From assembly GCA_022578605.1 (NCBI GenBank), contig MU394054.1:374945-438944 (forward strand): a stretch of 64,000 bases of DNA, read 5' to 3'. The position numbers and the translations under genes are program-made. The notes under the pieces are model-generated. The model was not told where the DNA came from, searched no databases, and saw only the letters and a program-made list of their open reading frames with translations. Below are positions 24,701 to 36,896 of this stretch, piece by piece. Position 1 is the first letter of the stretch. Each line of letters begins with the position of its first letter. The DNA is from Camillea tinctor. Taxonomy: Eukaryota; Ascomycota; Sordariomycetes; Xylariales; Xylariaceae.

Positions 24701-27700
24701 CGGTAAGGGAGATATCAGCGTAGATAGCTGGAGTGCAGAGGGGAGTGCCATCTACTTCGTGGCCTTCGACCATAGGGCGGAAGTCCTTGCGAGTGACGTC
24801 TGCCTCAACAATCAGGTGAGCCTTCTTAGCGTCGCCATTCTCTTCGACCGTCTTGTGCACGGTAGTGCTCTCGAGCTTAGAAGAGTTGGTGATAACTAGA
24901 GGTGGGTCGCCCTTGCGCAGCGACCAGTCGTTCACATACTGCATCCAGTAATGCTTAAGGTCCCAGTTGTATGCTGGCAAGGCAATGACCTTGTGGGAAG
25001 CCTTGAAGTCGGCGTGGTATCCAGTCCACCGAATATCGGCGCCACCAGTGTAGAGAGACTTCAGGGCCATGCCTAGGACCTGGAAGACAGGTCGGCCTCT
25101 CTGCAGGGATGCGAGGTTGTTAACCTGCGTCCCAAGGACTCCTCGGACCATACCAGAGATGGCAGGGTGAGGACCAATCTCCAGGGTAGTAGACTGAGCA
25201 CCGAGAATGTTGTTGCTGTTGGCTGCAAGGAGAGCCTTGAGCATGTTGACAGGCTCCCGGGTGTGTCTGGCAAGGTATTCAGGGCCGAAGTTGCCAGACC
25301 CTACAACGATGTTACCCTCCAAGGGGCATAGCACCGGGAGCTTAGCCTCAGAGTAGACAACACCAGCAGCTAGCTTCTTGAAGTCCTCAAGGATGGGGTC
25401 AACCTGAGATGAGTGGAAAGCGTAAGGAACCTTCAATGGCGTAGTCTTGAAGCCGGCGTTCGTGAGAACGTCTTTGCATACGGCGATTTCCGCGTTGGGG
25501 CCAGCCAAGACCGTCTCAGTTGGAGAGTTGATGCAAGCAAACTCGTGCGGGTGGCGTCCAAGGGCCTTGGAGATCTCATCCACGGATCCCTTGATCACCA
25601 ACATAGAGTGAGTGTCGCGAGTGCACTTCTCCTGGAGTAGGGTAGCCCTAGCACCGACGAGGTAGATGGTGTCGGCATCGGTAAGGACACCAGCGATGTT
25701 AAGAGCTGCGTACTCGCCCAGGCTGTGGCCAACCACGGCGACAGGGGTTACATTGAACGAAGCCCAGAGCTTGGTAAGTGCGATTTGCAAGCAGACGCTT
25801 GCCAGTTGGACAGCGGCAGGCTGGAAGACTCCAGTGTCTCGCTCATCCGAGTTGATGACTGGCAGCATAGATGGGAACCCCAGACTCTGCGCGACGCGGT
25901 CCAGTCGGCGCATCTCAGTGCGGAAGACAGAGAAGTTCTCATAGAGCTCTTTACCCATTCCGGGGTACTGGGCACCTTGGCCAGTGTAGGTGAAAACAAC
26001 CTTAGGAGCACTCTTGGGTCTGGTCATACCAGCCTGGTCGCGAATTGCCGCGTCGATCTGGTTGCAGAGCTCATCGGCGCTTGAGCCAGTCAGCATGACA
26101 CGGTGCTGGTGGTGGATACGTCGTGCTGTAGTGGTGTAGGAAAGCTTGCCCAGGTGAACGTTAGAGTTCTCCTGTAGGTATTCTTTCAAAGACTTGAGGT
26201 TGTTCTGTAGCGAGACACCATTCTTGGCTGAAACAGCCACAAGGTGATGGCTGCGCACATCAGGGGTCTGACTAGTAGACTCAACTTCAAGGGGCGCATC
26301 TTCAATGAGTAGGGCAGTATTACCACCCGCGGCACTGAAGTTGTTCACGAAAGCTCGTCGAGGCTTCAAAGGGTCAGTGCTTCTAGCCCAAGGAGTCGGC
26401 TTCAGAGCAATGCGAACGTTTCGCTCGGCAAGGTCAGTTGGGAACCGGTGGTTGATCTTAGTCTTGATACCGGCGTGGGGCACAATCATGTTCTTCTGCA
26501 TCATTAGCAGCACCTTGGTAAGACTGGCCATACCAGACGCAGCCTCACCGTGCCCAACATTGGCCTTGGCAGATCCTAGGTAGAGGGCTTCCTCAGCAGT
26601 TCGTCCTGCCTTAACTTGGCTCAGAGGCGGAGCGAAGGTGTCCAGAACACTAGACATTTCACCAGCGTCGCCAGCCTGAGTACCAGTACCGTGCATCTCA
26701 ACGTATCCAATGGAGTAAGGGTCCACAGTGCTCTGGTTCAAGATCTTGTTGAACACAGTGCGCTGAGCTCCAACGTGGGGCCGGGTGATAGACTCAGACT
26801 CAGCAGAATGGTTAGTGAAAGCTCCCAGAATGACACCCAGGATGGGGTCCTTGTCGGCAATGGCATCATCAAGACGCTTGATGATGATGGTGCCGACACC
26901 TTCACCACGGCAGTACCCATCAGCGGAGTCATCGAAGGTCTTGCAGTTACCCGTTCGAGACAGGAAGTGTCCCTTGTCAAGACCAGCCGTCATATCGGGG
27001 TTGGTGAGGACATTGGTACCACCGGCAATGGCAGTGTCGATATCACCTCTCCAAAGAGAGTTGCAAGCCAGGTGGATACCAGCAAGACTGGACGAGCAAG
27101 CCGTGTTTACAGCGTAACTCGGGCCACTGAACTTGAAGTAGTAGTTAATACGGCCAGGGATGAAAGCCATGTTACCACCGGGGATGAAGTACGTATCAAC
27201 GTTCTGAGCGCTGTTCGTCTCCATCCAGTCCATACTAGTTACACCATAGAAGACACCAACACGGTCACGTCGGGTTGATGGAGTAGCATCGGGAACGATA
27301 CCAGCCTGTTCAATAGCCTCATAGGCTGTCATCAAGGCAAGTCTCTGAGCAGGGTCAATTTGTGGCGCCTCACGGGGGGAAATGTTAAAGAAGCGTGCAT
27401 CGAAACCAGCGGGATCGTCAAGCCAACAGCCAAAAGCAGTCGCGCTTGTGTTCTTTCGGGCACCCGTAGGGTCAACGTGCGTGCTAGCATCCCAGTGGAG
27501 GGCAGGCACAGGCTTGTGGACATCGAGACCCTTGTAGAGAAGGTCCCAGAAGGCGTCGTTGTCCTGCGCGCCGGGGAATCTTCCCGACATTCCAACAATA
27601 GCCAGCTTGGGCTTCTGAGGGTTGTCGTAAGATGCATCTCCGGAAATGGATGGCTGGGTTTGGGATGGCATGGAAGGCAACATCATGCGCAGCGAGGTCT

Positions 27701-28830
27701 GCTTGAGCGCCGTGTTGATCAACTGGTCGGCCTTGGTGCCGATAGGGACAACGGTGAACGTCTTGGGCTGCTCGGTCTGGAGGCAGCTCTGTAGCTCCTC
27801 GAGAACATCGTTCCAACGAATAGGCTGCAGTAGAATTTGCCCAATAGCTGCCTTCAGGAGGGACTTGAAGTTACCGCCTCCCAAAGCCTTACCGGTACTA
27901 GAGAAGACGGGAATATTGCTGGGTCGGGAGCCAGTAAGAACAAGACTCAGACCTCCCAAGATTTCTTCAACATCCTCGGAAGAGTATAGGTGGGGAGCGT
28001 GGTATGGGGCGTAGATGGGGATACTCTTTGAGGCTGAACTCGGTAGACATCCCGAGCGGATGAGTAGGTCCAACGAGCGTGGCGTACCGCTAACGGTTAT
28101 GCCGTTGGGAGCATAGGCACTGACATAGGGCCTCGCTGACAGAGGTAGTGTCTAGTTCGTTATACAGTCAGCTCGTATGTCACAGAGCAAAATAATAAGC
28201 GAGTGGTCTACTTACGGTCTGCTCGCAGAATTTACGAACTCCATCGGCGGACGCCAAGCCGGGGACGATAATCGACCAGCTCTGGTCCGGGGAATCCGAT
28301 GGCTGAAGGCGTTGTGCCATATCCGTCACCTGCATGCCTGTTCGGAACGCAACAATAACTGCATCCACGGCGACTGGGATCAAGTCGAGTGTGTTGCGGC
28401 TGCAGCCAACTGCGGCCGCAGCCAAGGCTCCTGTGCAGAGACCCAATACATGAGAGTTATTGGCGTGGAAGTCCCACGTGTCAACCTGGCTGCATAAAAG
28501 GGTTAGCTATCATGACTGTATAGCTAATGTAACACAAACTTACCTGATGAAAGAACCAAGCTGGTACATGCAGGTCACTGCCATGTCTAGGGGGATACAC
28601 CGTTTTCCATCTTGCTTCCAGAGTACAAGATCATCAAGACAGGTGAATCTAGGGAGATCATCCCTTGTCTCAACCGGAAGCTTGTATATCTCCAGGCGTA
28701 TGGCATCGTATGCTTTAGTCATGAAGCTCTCCAAGACAGGATTGTTTCTGTACCGCAGCAACTCTTTGAGATGCGCCTGAATGTCGTACGTCTGGTCTCC
28801 GAAGAGATACAGCTTCAGTTGGTCCGCCAT
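21774..28830 (-). CDS. Non-reducing polyketide synthase, SAT-KS-MAT-PT-ACP-ACP-R
   Basis: Four exons: 28830-28544, 28489-28216, 28151-23967 and 23897-21774. Introns of 54, 64 and 69 bp all keep the frame, giving 2289 residues. Domains: SAT (about 1-340), with nucleophile Cys114 in GLCTG and His238 in YAPYHAPHLY. KS (about 368-795), with Cys539 in NTACSSS, His674 in EMHGTGT and His721 in ANVGHGEA. MAT (about 907-1215), with GHSLGEY and Ser997. PT (about 1298-1585), with His1318 in EGHEVDG and Asp1505 in LLDALTW. Two ACPs carry phosphopantetheine serines Ser1686 (GIDSLL) and Ser1800 (GVDSLL). A terminal SDR-type reductase (about 1915-2289) has VTGATGSLGGH and YxxxK at Tyr2090/Lys2094. There is no methyltransferase or thioesterase. 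The enzyme should build and cyclise an aromatic polyketide from malonyl-CoA and release it reductively as an aldehyde (or alcohol), as in fusarubin-type synthases. All catalytic residues checked are present. Chain length and cyclisation mode cannot be read by eye. Confidence 0.96.
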
Positions 28831-29747
28831 TGTGAAAAGTGAATGAATGATGATATGGCGGAGATTTGTCCTTGAGGCTTCTGTCTATGTCTATGACTCT
28901 AATAATGACTCTATCGAAGACTCTATTGAACTTGATCTCTCTCTGGTTTGTCGTCTGTTTGAGGTCAGTAGATGCTTCGTTTAAATATCTATTTAACATT
29001 GTCTCCTTATCAACCTCCCCACAGTTCTAATTCTGTCTTCCCCGGCCAAGGTATACTACGCCTCCATTTCTCGGCTTTCTGAATGACTCCCCCGGCTATC
29101 ACAAACTACCTTCATAGAGTATATGTCGTCTATTAGTGACATAAGCAGCCACACGATAACGGTCAGCGGTCTGGAATGATGTTGCCTTGTGTTTCCTCAT
29201 AGTGGCTGAAGATAACGGCTTCTGAAAGACCCAATCCCATCCAAGATTGCACGTTAGATAACCGGGAATAGAATCATCATCAGCCCTGGGTGGCGTCTAT
29301 GCAGGTACGGTTATGTGTTTCAGCATTTTACGGTTGTCCCGGGGCCGGGGATCCTGCGGGAGACCTAGTCATCTCCCTCGGGGCTTATTCAGAAGACCTC
29401 GGGGGACCCTTTTTTTTTTTCATAATAAGATGGTATTTCCAGATAACGTTTCCATTTCGCCGACTGATGCATGTTTTTTGGTGGCGTGCTGTTCAGTAGA
29501 TAGTGACCAACATGATGATAATCTCAAACCGAGGTTATTTACGTGCTATCGAAGTAGTGTATCGTGCCCAACACAATAGTTTGCATATGAAGCCGGCGAG
29601 ATAGTCTCACCGAGGGAGGTATAGACCCATAAAACCTAGTCAGCTTCAACGACTTACAAGCGAATTTCGCAGAGCAGGAAAAGCTTAAGATTATTTCACC
29701 CACGCAAGCATGTCCGGTTGCGGACTACGAAACTGACCGGGACGATA

Positions 29748-29758
29748 TCGAGTTGCGA
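29748..29758 (-). promoter_or_regulatory. AflR-like binding site, one mismatch
   Basis: On the minus strand this reads TCGCAACTCGA, a TCG-N5-CGA palindrome with one mismatch to TCGSWNNSCGR. It lies about 0.9 kb upstream of the PKS start. Confidence 0.35.
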
Positions 29759-29815
29759 AAATCGACCCATCTTTCAAGAATGTGATCTCATTATACATCG
29801 TATAGTACTATAAAA

Positions 29816-29873
29816 CACGTGAAGCTCTAGCCATCCACGTGTATTAAGTCAACTGCTCTCCAGATTCCACGTG
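29816..29873. promoter_or_regulatory. Cluster of three CACGTG boxes
   Basis: CACGTG occurs at 29816-29821, 29836-29841 and 29868-29873, the core site of bHLH regulators and some bZIPs. Three copies in 58 bp are far above chance. They sit between the two AflR-like sites in the PKS/regulator intergenic region. Confidence 0.5.
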
Positions 29874-29963
29874 TACCATGTTTCAACAAATGCATGGAGA
29901 AAGGTTTATTTAGAAATAGGAACGAATCCATCGAAGACTAATGTTTCCAAAACTGAGTCCTAG

Positions 29964-29974
29964 TCGGACACCGA
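29964..29974 (+). promoter_or_regulatory. AflR-like binding site, full consensus match
   Basis: TCGGACACCGA matches TCGSWNNSCGR at all positions. It lies about 1.1 kb upstream of the PKS start and 1.6 kb upstream of the regulator start. Confidence 0.4.
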
Positions 29975-31562
29975 GTCAAAGTCTTCCCAGGCGATAAGCA
30001 GCTACCTATGTGATATCTTCTTGGCTGTGGTGCTTGGCTATAACGTCCGCAGCCATATGTTGCGAATAGCATTCTGTGGTTTGTAACCGTCCTCGGAGTT
30101 AAGCGAACCCCAGCTCTCCTCAAGCAGGTGATTAATCATTCCATTGCCTGGAATATTAAATCACATAATCAACCCAAAGGAGCTCATGTGCGGTACTTTG
30201 AAGCTGAACTAGGTACTAGCTCGAAAAGGGTGGCAGTGGCTGAGGGTAGGACCTAGGCCGCTTATGTGCACCGGTACACATAGTATCTAGTGGTTGCACT
30301 TACATGTACACGACATATTGGTATACCCACTAAGCGTTGTGGGGATTCTATACGATTGTCTTCACCCATATTAAAGTTATCCGGGGTTTGCTATAGTTGC
30401 ATTGTATAAGAAATGCGGTATTTTAATTTCTGCTTTAATTTGTCTTATTGCTTACCTATTTTCTCGCTCTTATGTGCAGAACTTTCGCTACCATACGTCT
30501 ATCTAATTAATTTAAATTTGAACTTGTAGAATGTTGTGTTAAGTTCGCAAAAAGCCATGATTCAAACTAATAAATTTACATATATAATAACAAATCCTTC
30601 GCTATGTTAAAGATTATAGTATGGTTTAGTTGGTATTATGTCATAATCATATTCCATATACTAGTGAACCAAAATGACGTTCACTTTTACTATAAATACT
30701 TAGGTACGATAGTTTAAGGCGGAAAAACGCGTCGGGTCCGTGCCAATGAGAACCAGCCGTCCCTACCGATCTCCGGACAGTCCAGCTAGGTTCTTGAAGC
30801 GCCACACAGCTTGTGATAGGTGGTTCCATTATTATTGGATAGCTAGCACATCATTGCGGCGTCACTACTCAACTTTTAGGCAGCATGGAAACAGAAACCC
30901 ATCCTCATTCTCGAACAAGAGACTTCAAGCGTGGCTGGGGGATTAGTAGGAAGATAGATACGAGCAGTTCAGTGGTTAGTGGGAGAGAGATCGCCAGGTG
31001 GGTACTGGAAGGAGTTGCTGTTGACGTTCTTATTCTTATAGCTATGCTCCTTTGCCGCCGGCAAGTACAAACGTTCCGTGATCCTATTCAGCCTTATGCG
31101 GCTGTGGTGAGTGAATGCAGCTCTAAATACCTTATTTTTCCTTGGACCTGACGATATAGGACCCTAGCTTCGTAACTAGTCACAAACGGCGTATCAGAAT
31201 CTAAGCCAGGGGAGCGAGATGGCTAACTAGTGAGACAGGTAGTAAGCTTACACATGCATCGGAAAGGATCAAAAGGAGCTACAAAAGCCTATTTCGTGTG
31301 ACCACGGTGGCGTATGGTAGACAGGAGGGTTTACATGAGAAAAGAGAAATATACGGAGCTTAGTTCCTGCTTCTTATCTAATGGATGTTCCATTTGTGCA
31401 TAACTCTAGGTAGATGAAGTCTTCATAAGCAAACTCTCGTCTATGTGGCTTGGCATATAGTTAACGAATTTATTTTAACGGTCTCTCTCTCGATTCCATT
31501 CGTTATCTCTTTCTATCGTTGATGTGTGTAAGCCAAAACTCATTTCTTTACCTTGATTCACC

Positions 31563-32951
31563 ATGAACACCCACCCTCGAACATCTCGGCAGCCCAAGCT
31601 GCGTTCTAGCTGCGATGGTTGTGGTTCTGCGAAACTCAAATGCGATAGGGGACAGCCTGAATGCGGGCGATGTGTTTCACTCGGCATTACTTGTGTATAT
31701 GGGGTGTCGCGAAAGATGGGAAAGCCTCCAAGGGAGAGGTTACAAATGTCTGGAACACCTGCTCAGTCTCGCGCGTCGCGAGAACATGCTGGCGCTGGCA
31801 AGGAAAACAGATCTGGGGGCAAGAGCCATAGCCGTTGCACAAGTGGTTCCATAAGTGATACCATGTTGTCGCGGTCTCGTTCGAATTCAAGCGTAAATGA
31901 GATGCCATCTACCTGGGGATCAGTCGACGACTTTGCCGGAAACGTCGTGATGGATACGTTCCCCAACGATCACCTAGGACCATCCCTGCCGAATTTTACT
32001 TCTCTGGATCCCGGCGACTGGATCATGACAAACACTATCGGAGACGACCTTTCATCTACAAACATCGACCCTGATCCTTTCCCCGCATTGGGATGGCCAG
32101 AGTTCGGAAGCTCCCCAGATTCAACCGGGCAGACTTCAGGCTCTCATCCTTTGATCGACGATAGAGGATACCTGGACAGCGCTTTCATGATGCATGATGA
32201 CGGCAAAGCACATGATTGTCCACGGGAGGCATATGAAATTCTTGGCAGCTTGTCCCTACCGAATTTTAACAAAGCTCATTCTGCAAATACATCAGCACCA
32301 AACTCAACGACTGGGTCGGCAAATAACGTTCCCCTAGACTTTGTTTTACATCTAAACCGCGAGGCTAGCGAGAGACTGGGACGTCTGTTGAGTTGTCCCT
32401 GTGCCTGTCAACCACATCTCGCATTTCTTTATGCCACAATCCTCTCTCGCATTCTGCTTTGGTATCACCAGGAGGCCGGCTCATCAAAAACAACATCCCG
32501 GAGCCCTCCATCAGAAGCATCAATACGTCCTGGGATGTCACCACCTAGTTCTGTCTTCGGGTCGGTGTGCAGGTCACCATCGTCCTGGCTGAGCGCAGCA
32601 ACTAGCACGACTAACACGACCGCCAGCGGTTCCAGCACACCATCGGGCGCCGTGGCTCGCGTGCCCGACATGGCCCCCACACAGATGAGCATGGGATGTT
32701 TCAGCATAGATGATCAACAAGTACAAACCGCCCTAAGAATTCAGCTGCTGTTGGGGGAGATGAAAAGAATTTCTTGCCTGATTGACGCCTTCACTTCACG
32801 AGGCTCGAGGAGTATGGACGACTCTAATTCGGGAAACGCGGATGCTCTATACAAGAGCCTGGGAACCCTGTTAGGAGGGGAACATTCAAACATAGTCGAA
32901 ATGATGAGGACTCGTTTGAAAGAAGTGAGCATATATTATATGGGCGTTTGA
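31563..32951 (+). CDS. AflR-type Zn2Cys6 transcription factor
   Basis: Single-exon gene of 462 residues; the start is in TTCACCATGAAC. The Zn2Cys6 binuclear cluster uses Cys17, 20, 27, 34, 37 and 44 (C-x2-C-x6-C-x6-C-x2-C-x6-C). It is followed by a basic linker, SRKMGKPPRER, like the AflR linker. A Ser-rich low-complexity middle follows. The second half matches the AflR regulatory domain: NREASERLGRLLSCPCACQP, LYATILSRILLWYHQEAG and QTALRIQLLLGEMKRISCLI. Proteins of this type are pathway-specific activators of aromatic polyketide clusters such as aflatoxin and dothistromin, binding TCGSWNNSCGR sites. The gene is divergent from the PKS, so it is the likely local activator and may regulate itself. 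The final residues (SIYYMGV) follow a GTGAGC sequence that could be an unspliced donor, so the extreme C-terminus is uncertain. Confidence 0.93.
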   Translation: MNTHPRTSRQPKLRSSCDGCGSAKLKCDRGQPECGRCVSLGITCVYGVSRKMGKPPRERLQMSGTPAQSRASREHAGAGKENRSGGKSHSRCTSGSISDTMLSRSRSNSSVNEMPSTWGSVDDFAGNVVMDTFPNDHLGPSLPNFTSLDPGDWIMTNTIGDDLSSTNIDPDPFPALGWPEFGSSPDSTGQTSGSHPLIDDRGYLDSAFMMHDDGKAHDCPREAYEILGSLSLPNFNKAHSANTSAPNSTTGSANNVPLDFVLHLNREASERLGRLLSCPCACQPHLAFLYATILSRILLWYHQEAGSSKTTSRSPPSEASIRPGMSPPSSVFGSVCRSPSSWLSAATSTTNTTASGSSTPSGAVARVPDMAPTQMSMGCFSIDDQQVQTALRIQLLLGEMKRISCLIDAFTSRGSRSMDDSNSGNADALYKSLGTLLGGEHSNIVEMMRTRLKEVSIYYMGV

Positions 32952-35900
32952 TTTTTTTCTTTTGTTATTCTGGTTCGACATATATCTGGCAGAAGGCAAC
33001 ACATATTTTAGAGTATTTAGAAATACATGGTCAAGCCGATCTGATAGATGAAAATAAATGAAAATAAATGAAGTCAAGAAATTCAACACCTGGTCCCCCC
33101 TTTTTAGTTCTCCCTTCTCTAGCCCCCTTTCGTTTTCATTTAATTTAATCTTGAACACGCATTTTCGGGACTGGGCTCTTTTATTTTTCACATCTTGTAT
33201 CACCCAAGTCTACCTAATGAGACTCAGTCTTGGTTCATGACGACGAACGCGAATACACATAATGCTACAAATGCCGAAGTTGAGGCTTGAACCTCTCTGA
33301 TTGCTGGTGACTTCGCCAGCAAATAGTATTTTCACCTTTAGATGCGGGCCGCTACGGCACTTGTCACTTGTAACGATGCAACCCTTCGTGACCTTAATTT
33401 TAGTGTCCGTTTACATTACGTATCGTGGCTGAGGGTTAATAGACACCGCAGAAGCCACCTCGGGTCAGCAACCCGTTACGAATCTCTTGCATGGAGTCAC
33501 GAATTATCGTTCCTCTCTGATATCCCTCCCCTCTCCTATTCTCCGCATCTGAACGGATTTAAATCATTTCGCACCCGAGCCAACCCCCCTCCCCCCATTG
33601 ATGCGAGAAGCATATCCCACATCTATACCCATGAATGGCGAGACCATCTTCTATCAATCTCCCAAAAGGTGGTGTAGGAATTCCACATAGAATCCTCCCG
33701 TCTTGGAAGACCATTCATACGGGACCGAGTGGATTAAGCAGAGCAACAGGCGACACTGAGCACCAAAGTTCCGGGTGTTATGGAGCTGATGAATAAATCA
33801 TACCAAGAATAGTAACTAGTTTCATTTCACTGTATTCGCGTCCTGCTAACAAAGTGCTTATTATATTCCGTGCTGACACGATTGCGCACTACCAACTCAA
33901 TAAGATGCTAAATATTCTGTGCCCTCTTGAGGACCCCGTGTTTCGAATCTAAGCTATAAAATTCCTCGATCAACCCCACGCCTCCAGGATGTCAGACGGG
34001 TGAAAGGACGCACTTAGTAAGCACCATCTTATACTAGGTACAAAGCTCACCTTGAGGACTTCCACACCTTCTGTCTCTTCACCTGCATTTGATTGTGTTC
34101 ATGGCGTCAACGTGTCAGGTCCTCGTAGCTTATGCCAAGTTGCAAGAAGTGATCCGCGTAGGTTAGCACTTACATATCTGCAGTCATCTGCAAGCTCGCT
34201 AAACCAGAAAATATTATTGAGGAGGCGGAGTAAGAGGATGAGGAGGAGGCAGAAGAATTAAAAAAAAAAGAGGGCCAAGAAGCGCCCAGACTTCTAGAAT
34301 TCCCCCACAGATGACTTTATACTACGTGTATATACCCCCAACTATTGATATTTGCCATTAGCATGGCTTTTCGTATGCACCGATATCTTCTACGCCGCAC
34401 TAAATAATATTATAGCCTAGCCAAGATAGCTCACAGGTGATAAGTCTCACCCCTTTTAGATATGCAACGTCGGATCGGATGGTTCGTATTGGTTGTCCAG
34501 CCATGCATATCTAGTTCAGATAGCCTAGCCCAGAGTGTGATAAACAAAGACTTGTCATACAGCCCTCTTTCTGACAACACCGTCCTTCTCAACCTGCTTT
34601 TGATCAGATAACCGGCACGCGACGTTTAGCCCTAACGTTAATACACCACGCTACATTCCTCATTTCCCTTTTCTATCTTGAGCTGGGGTGCCCCATCCGT
34701 GCCGCCGGGCCCTGGTCGATGTCGTCGATCATCGAAATATGTATCCAGCCGCACTACGCTATACACTGCTACACTGGAACGATGATATACTACAGAATCG
34801 GGTTAAGCATCTGCAGAGAGCTACCCAGGCACGCAGGTGTGACCAGGTCTAGCTCCCCGGGTAGTATTGCCAGTGCCGGAACTTTTAGTCATGAGTACCG
34901 TATGCAATGCTCCTTAGGTTAGACTACTAATCAACCATTGCACTCGGTCCATTCAGCTAGCAAGGCTTGTTCTGGGTAAGAATACGCCATTGGTCTGGCT
35001 ATGGGACCACTCGCAACAACAAGCATTTTTTCTAGTAGATGCTGTTAATATAACTGCTGTGCAATACATTAGCCTAGATAGCTGAAAGGGGGCGTCTTAC
35101 ATCAACACCCCTTTTAGGAGATTGATCAACATCTTTGCTCGTGACTAGTATGCAATCCCACTGCTTATATTATAGGTCTGACCACAGTTGTGATAATATC
35201 TCTCTTTTTTTATACCTAGCTACCCGATATAATGCACCACGAAACACTATATCCCCTAGATTATGCTCGTAATAGACACACTTTAATTTATCCAATTTTT
35301 CAGCGACAGTTTTGTAACTCTTCATATTTCTTTCTTTCCTTTTGAATGTTAGATTCATTTTCCACTTCCTACGTCCATATAATTATATGGATTTGCTCCT
35401 TGCCCTATGGATTGACATTGGCGATTGTCGCTTAAGCCTGAAGGAATATGCCAACTCGTCACGTCACCTTCACAGCCTTCGCCTCAAGATTGAGTGGCCA
35501 TGCTCTCCTGCAGTGAACTCTTTGATGGAGGGTCGCTATTATGCTGGGCAGTCCTTATCATCACTTGGCCGACTCAGTCTGACAGGTGGCTTGCTTGCTT
35601 TATCGCGACCATATTCTACCTCTTCTCCCATTGCTGTAATGGAGGCAACCGTGCTGCGGTTCTGCATTGTTAGAATACCCCCCTAGGTCTATGTCAACGT
35701 CACTCCCACTATAGTAATCTTTCTCAAATGTCAGCAAATTCGCTTACATCTGATGTCTGATTGATTAATATCTCATTTACCTTAATAAAACTAAATTTCT
35801 TAACACATATTGCCGATGCAATGATTGTAGTGGTACAGGCAGGTAAGAAAATATAGGATCATATGAAATCTAGAACTAAACTGTATTTCTAATCATAGTT

Positions 35901-36885
35901 CTTGACTAGATAGTCTTCATTGTAGACAGCGATCCCAGTTGTCCTAGCGTCTCGATGATATTGCCATTCCTAATGTTAGAACCGAAACGCTGCTAACGGC
36001 TGGCATCATGATCCCTTGCTCCATAAGCCGTTGATGTCATTGAATAGGCAATAATAGTATCAAGCACGTACGTGTAGTTTTTATAGATAAAGTTCCTGAT
36101 CGGTGTCATGATATCGTGCATCATCGTCGTCTGCATCGGGTACCTTAATCGAAAGGGATTATCGAAATAACAGGCAATGAGTTCTCGTCATTGCAACTGT
36201 AGGGGTAGAATGCGACTCAAATCCTTTCAAAGGGAAATGAAAGAATCAAATTGAAAATCTAGAGTTGTCCTATATAGGCACTTAAGAAGCAATTATCGGG
36301 AAATAACACCCGATTGATTTAGACTATGTAAAGCTTTAAGACATCGGCTTTTGCCTTTGACGCTTGCCTCTAGGCATTCAATCGTCAAACCCAGCCAGTC
36401 GGCGATGTGGGACAGACTTTCTGCAGTCGAACTCCATAGCCTTTGGAAAGCCGACTTGGGGCTGCAATAGTTTCGAGCCAAAATGACTCTTGCCGGTAAT
36501 GCTGTTTATCCTGAGGAAAAACCGAACAGAGAATAGCCTCACTGCGCACTCGTGATAGGCAAGTCTAGCCCCTTTGTGGCTCGTGTAACTTGAATCACAC
36601 TTCGATACGATAATGATACGACAATGCGCCTTACGATATACCAAGACCGTATAAGTCTTGGGCATTTCATTAGATGCAGGCCAAGAGTCTTTGCCCGCGT
36701 ACTTTGGGCTTACGTTATAATGTGGCTTGAAGCGCAGTATACGGGAAGTTGATATCAATTTCGTCATCTTCTATTATGAGGAATTCATTAGAATGTTGTC
36801 AGCCCTACAGGAATCAAGCTCTTGGCTCCAGCCACTTTACAACGGCTGGATGGACATAAGTGATGTGCTCATTTCGCTTCCCGCT

Positions 36886-36896
36886 TCGGCACCCGA
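36886..36896 (+). promoter_or_regulatory. AflR-like binding site, one mismatch
   Basis: TCGGCACCCGA has the TCG-N5-CGA layout with a single mismatch (C at the W position) to TCGSWNNSCGR. It lies about 0.6 kb upstream of the P450 start codon. Confidence 0.35.

Larger units (their letters stand above)
28831..31562. other. Divergent promoter region of PKS and regulator genes
   Basis: 2.7 kb with no recognisable gene. It contains two AflR-like sites (29748-29758, 29964-29974) and three CACGTG boxes within 58 bp (29816-29873). A TTAAATAT element about 150 bp upstream of the PKS ATG (near 28982) could be a TATA box. Confidence 0.6.

Noticed and set aside
26616..27278. 220-codon plus-strand frame opposite the PKS KS domain
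   Set aside because: Antisense to a clearly conserved domain with all catalytic motifs; no similarity of its own.
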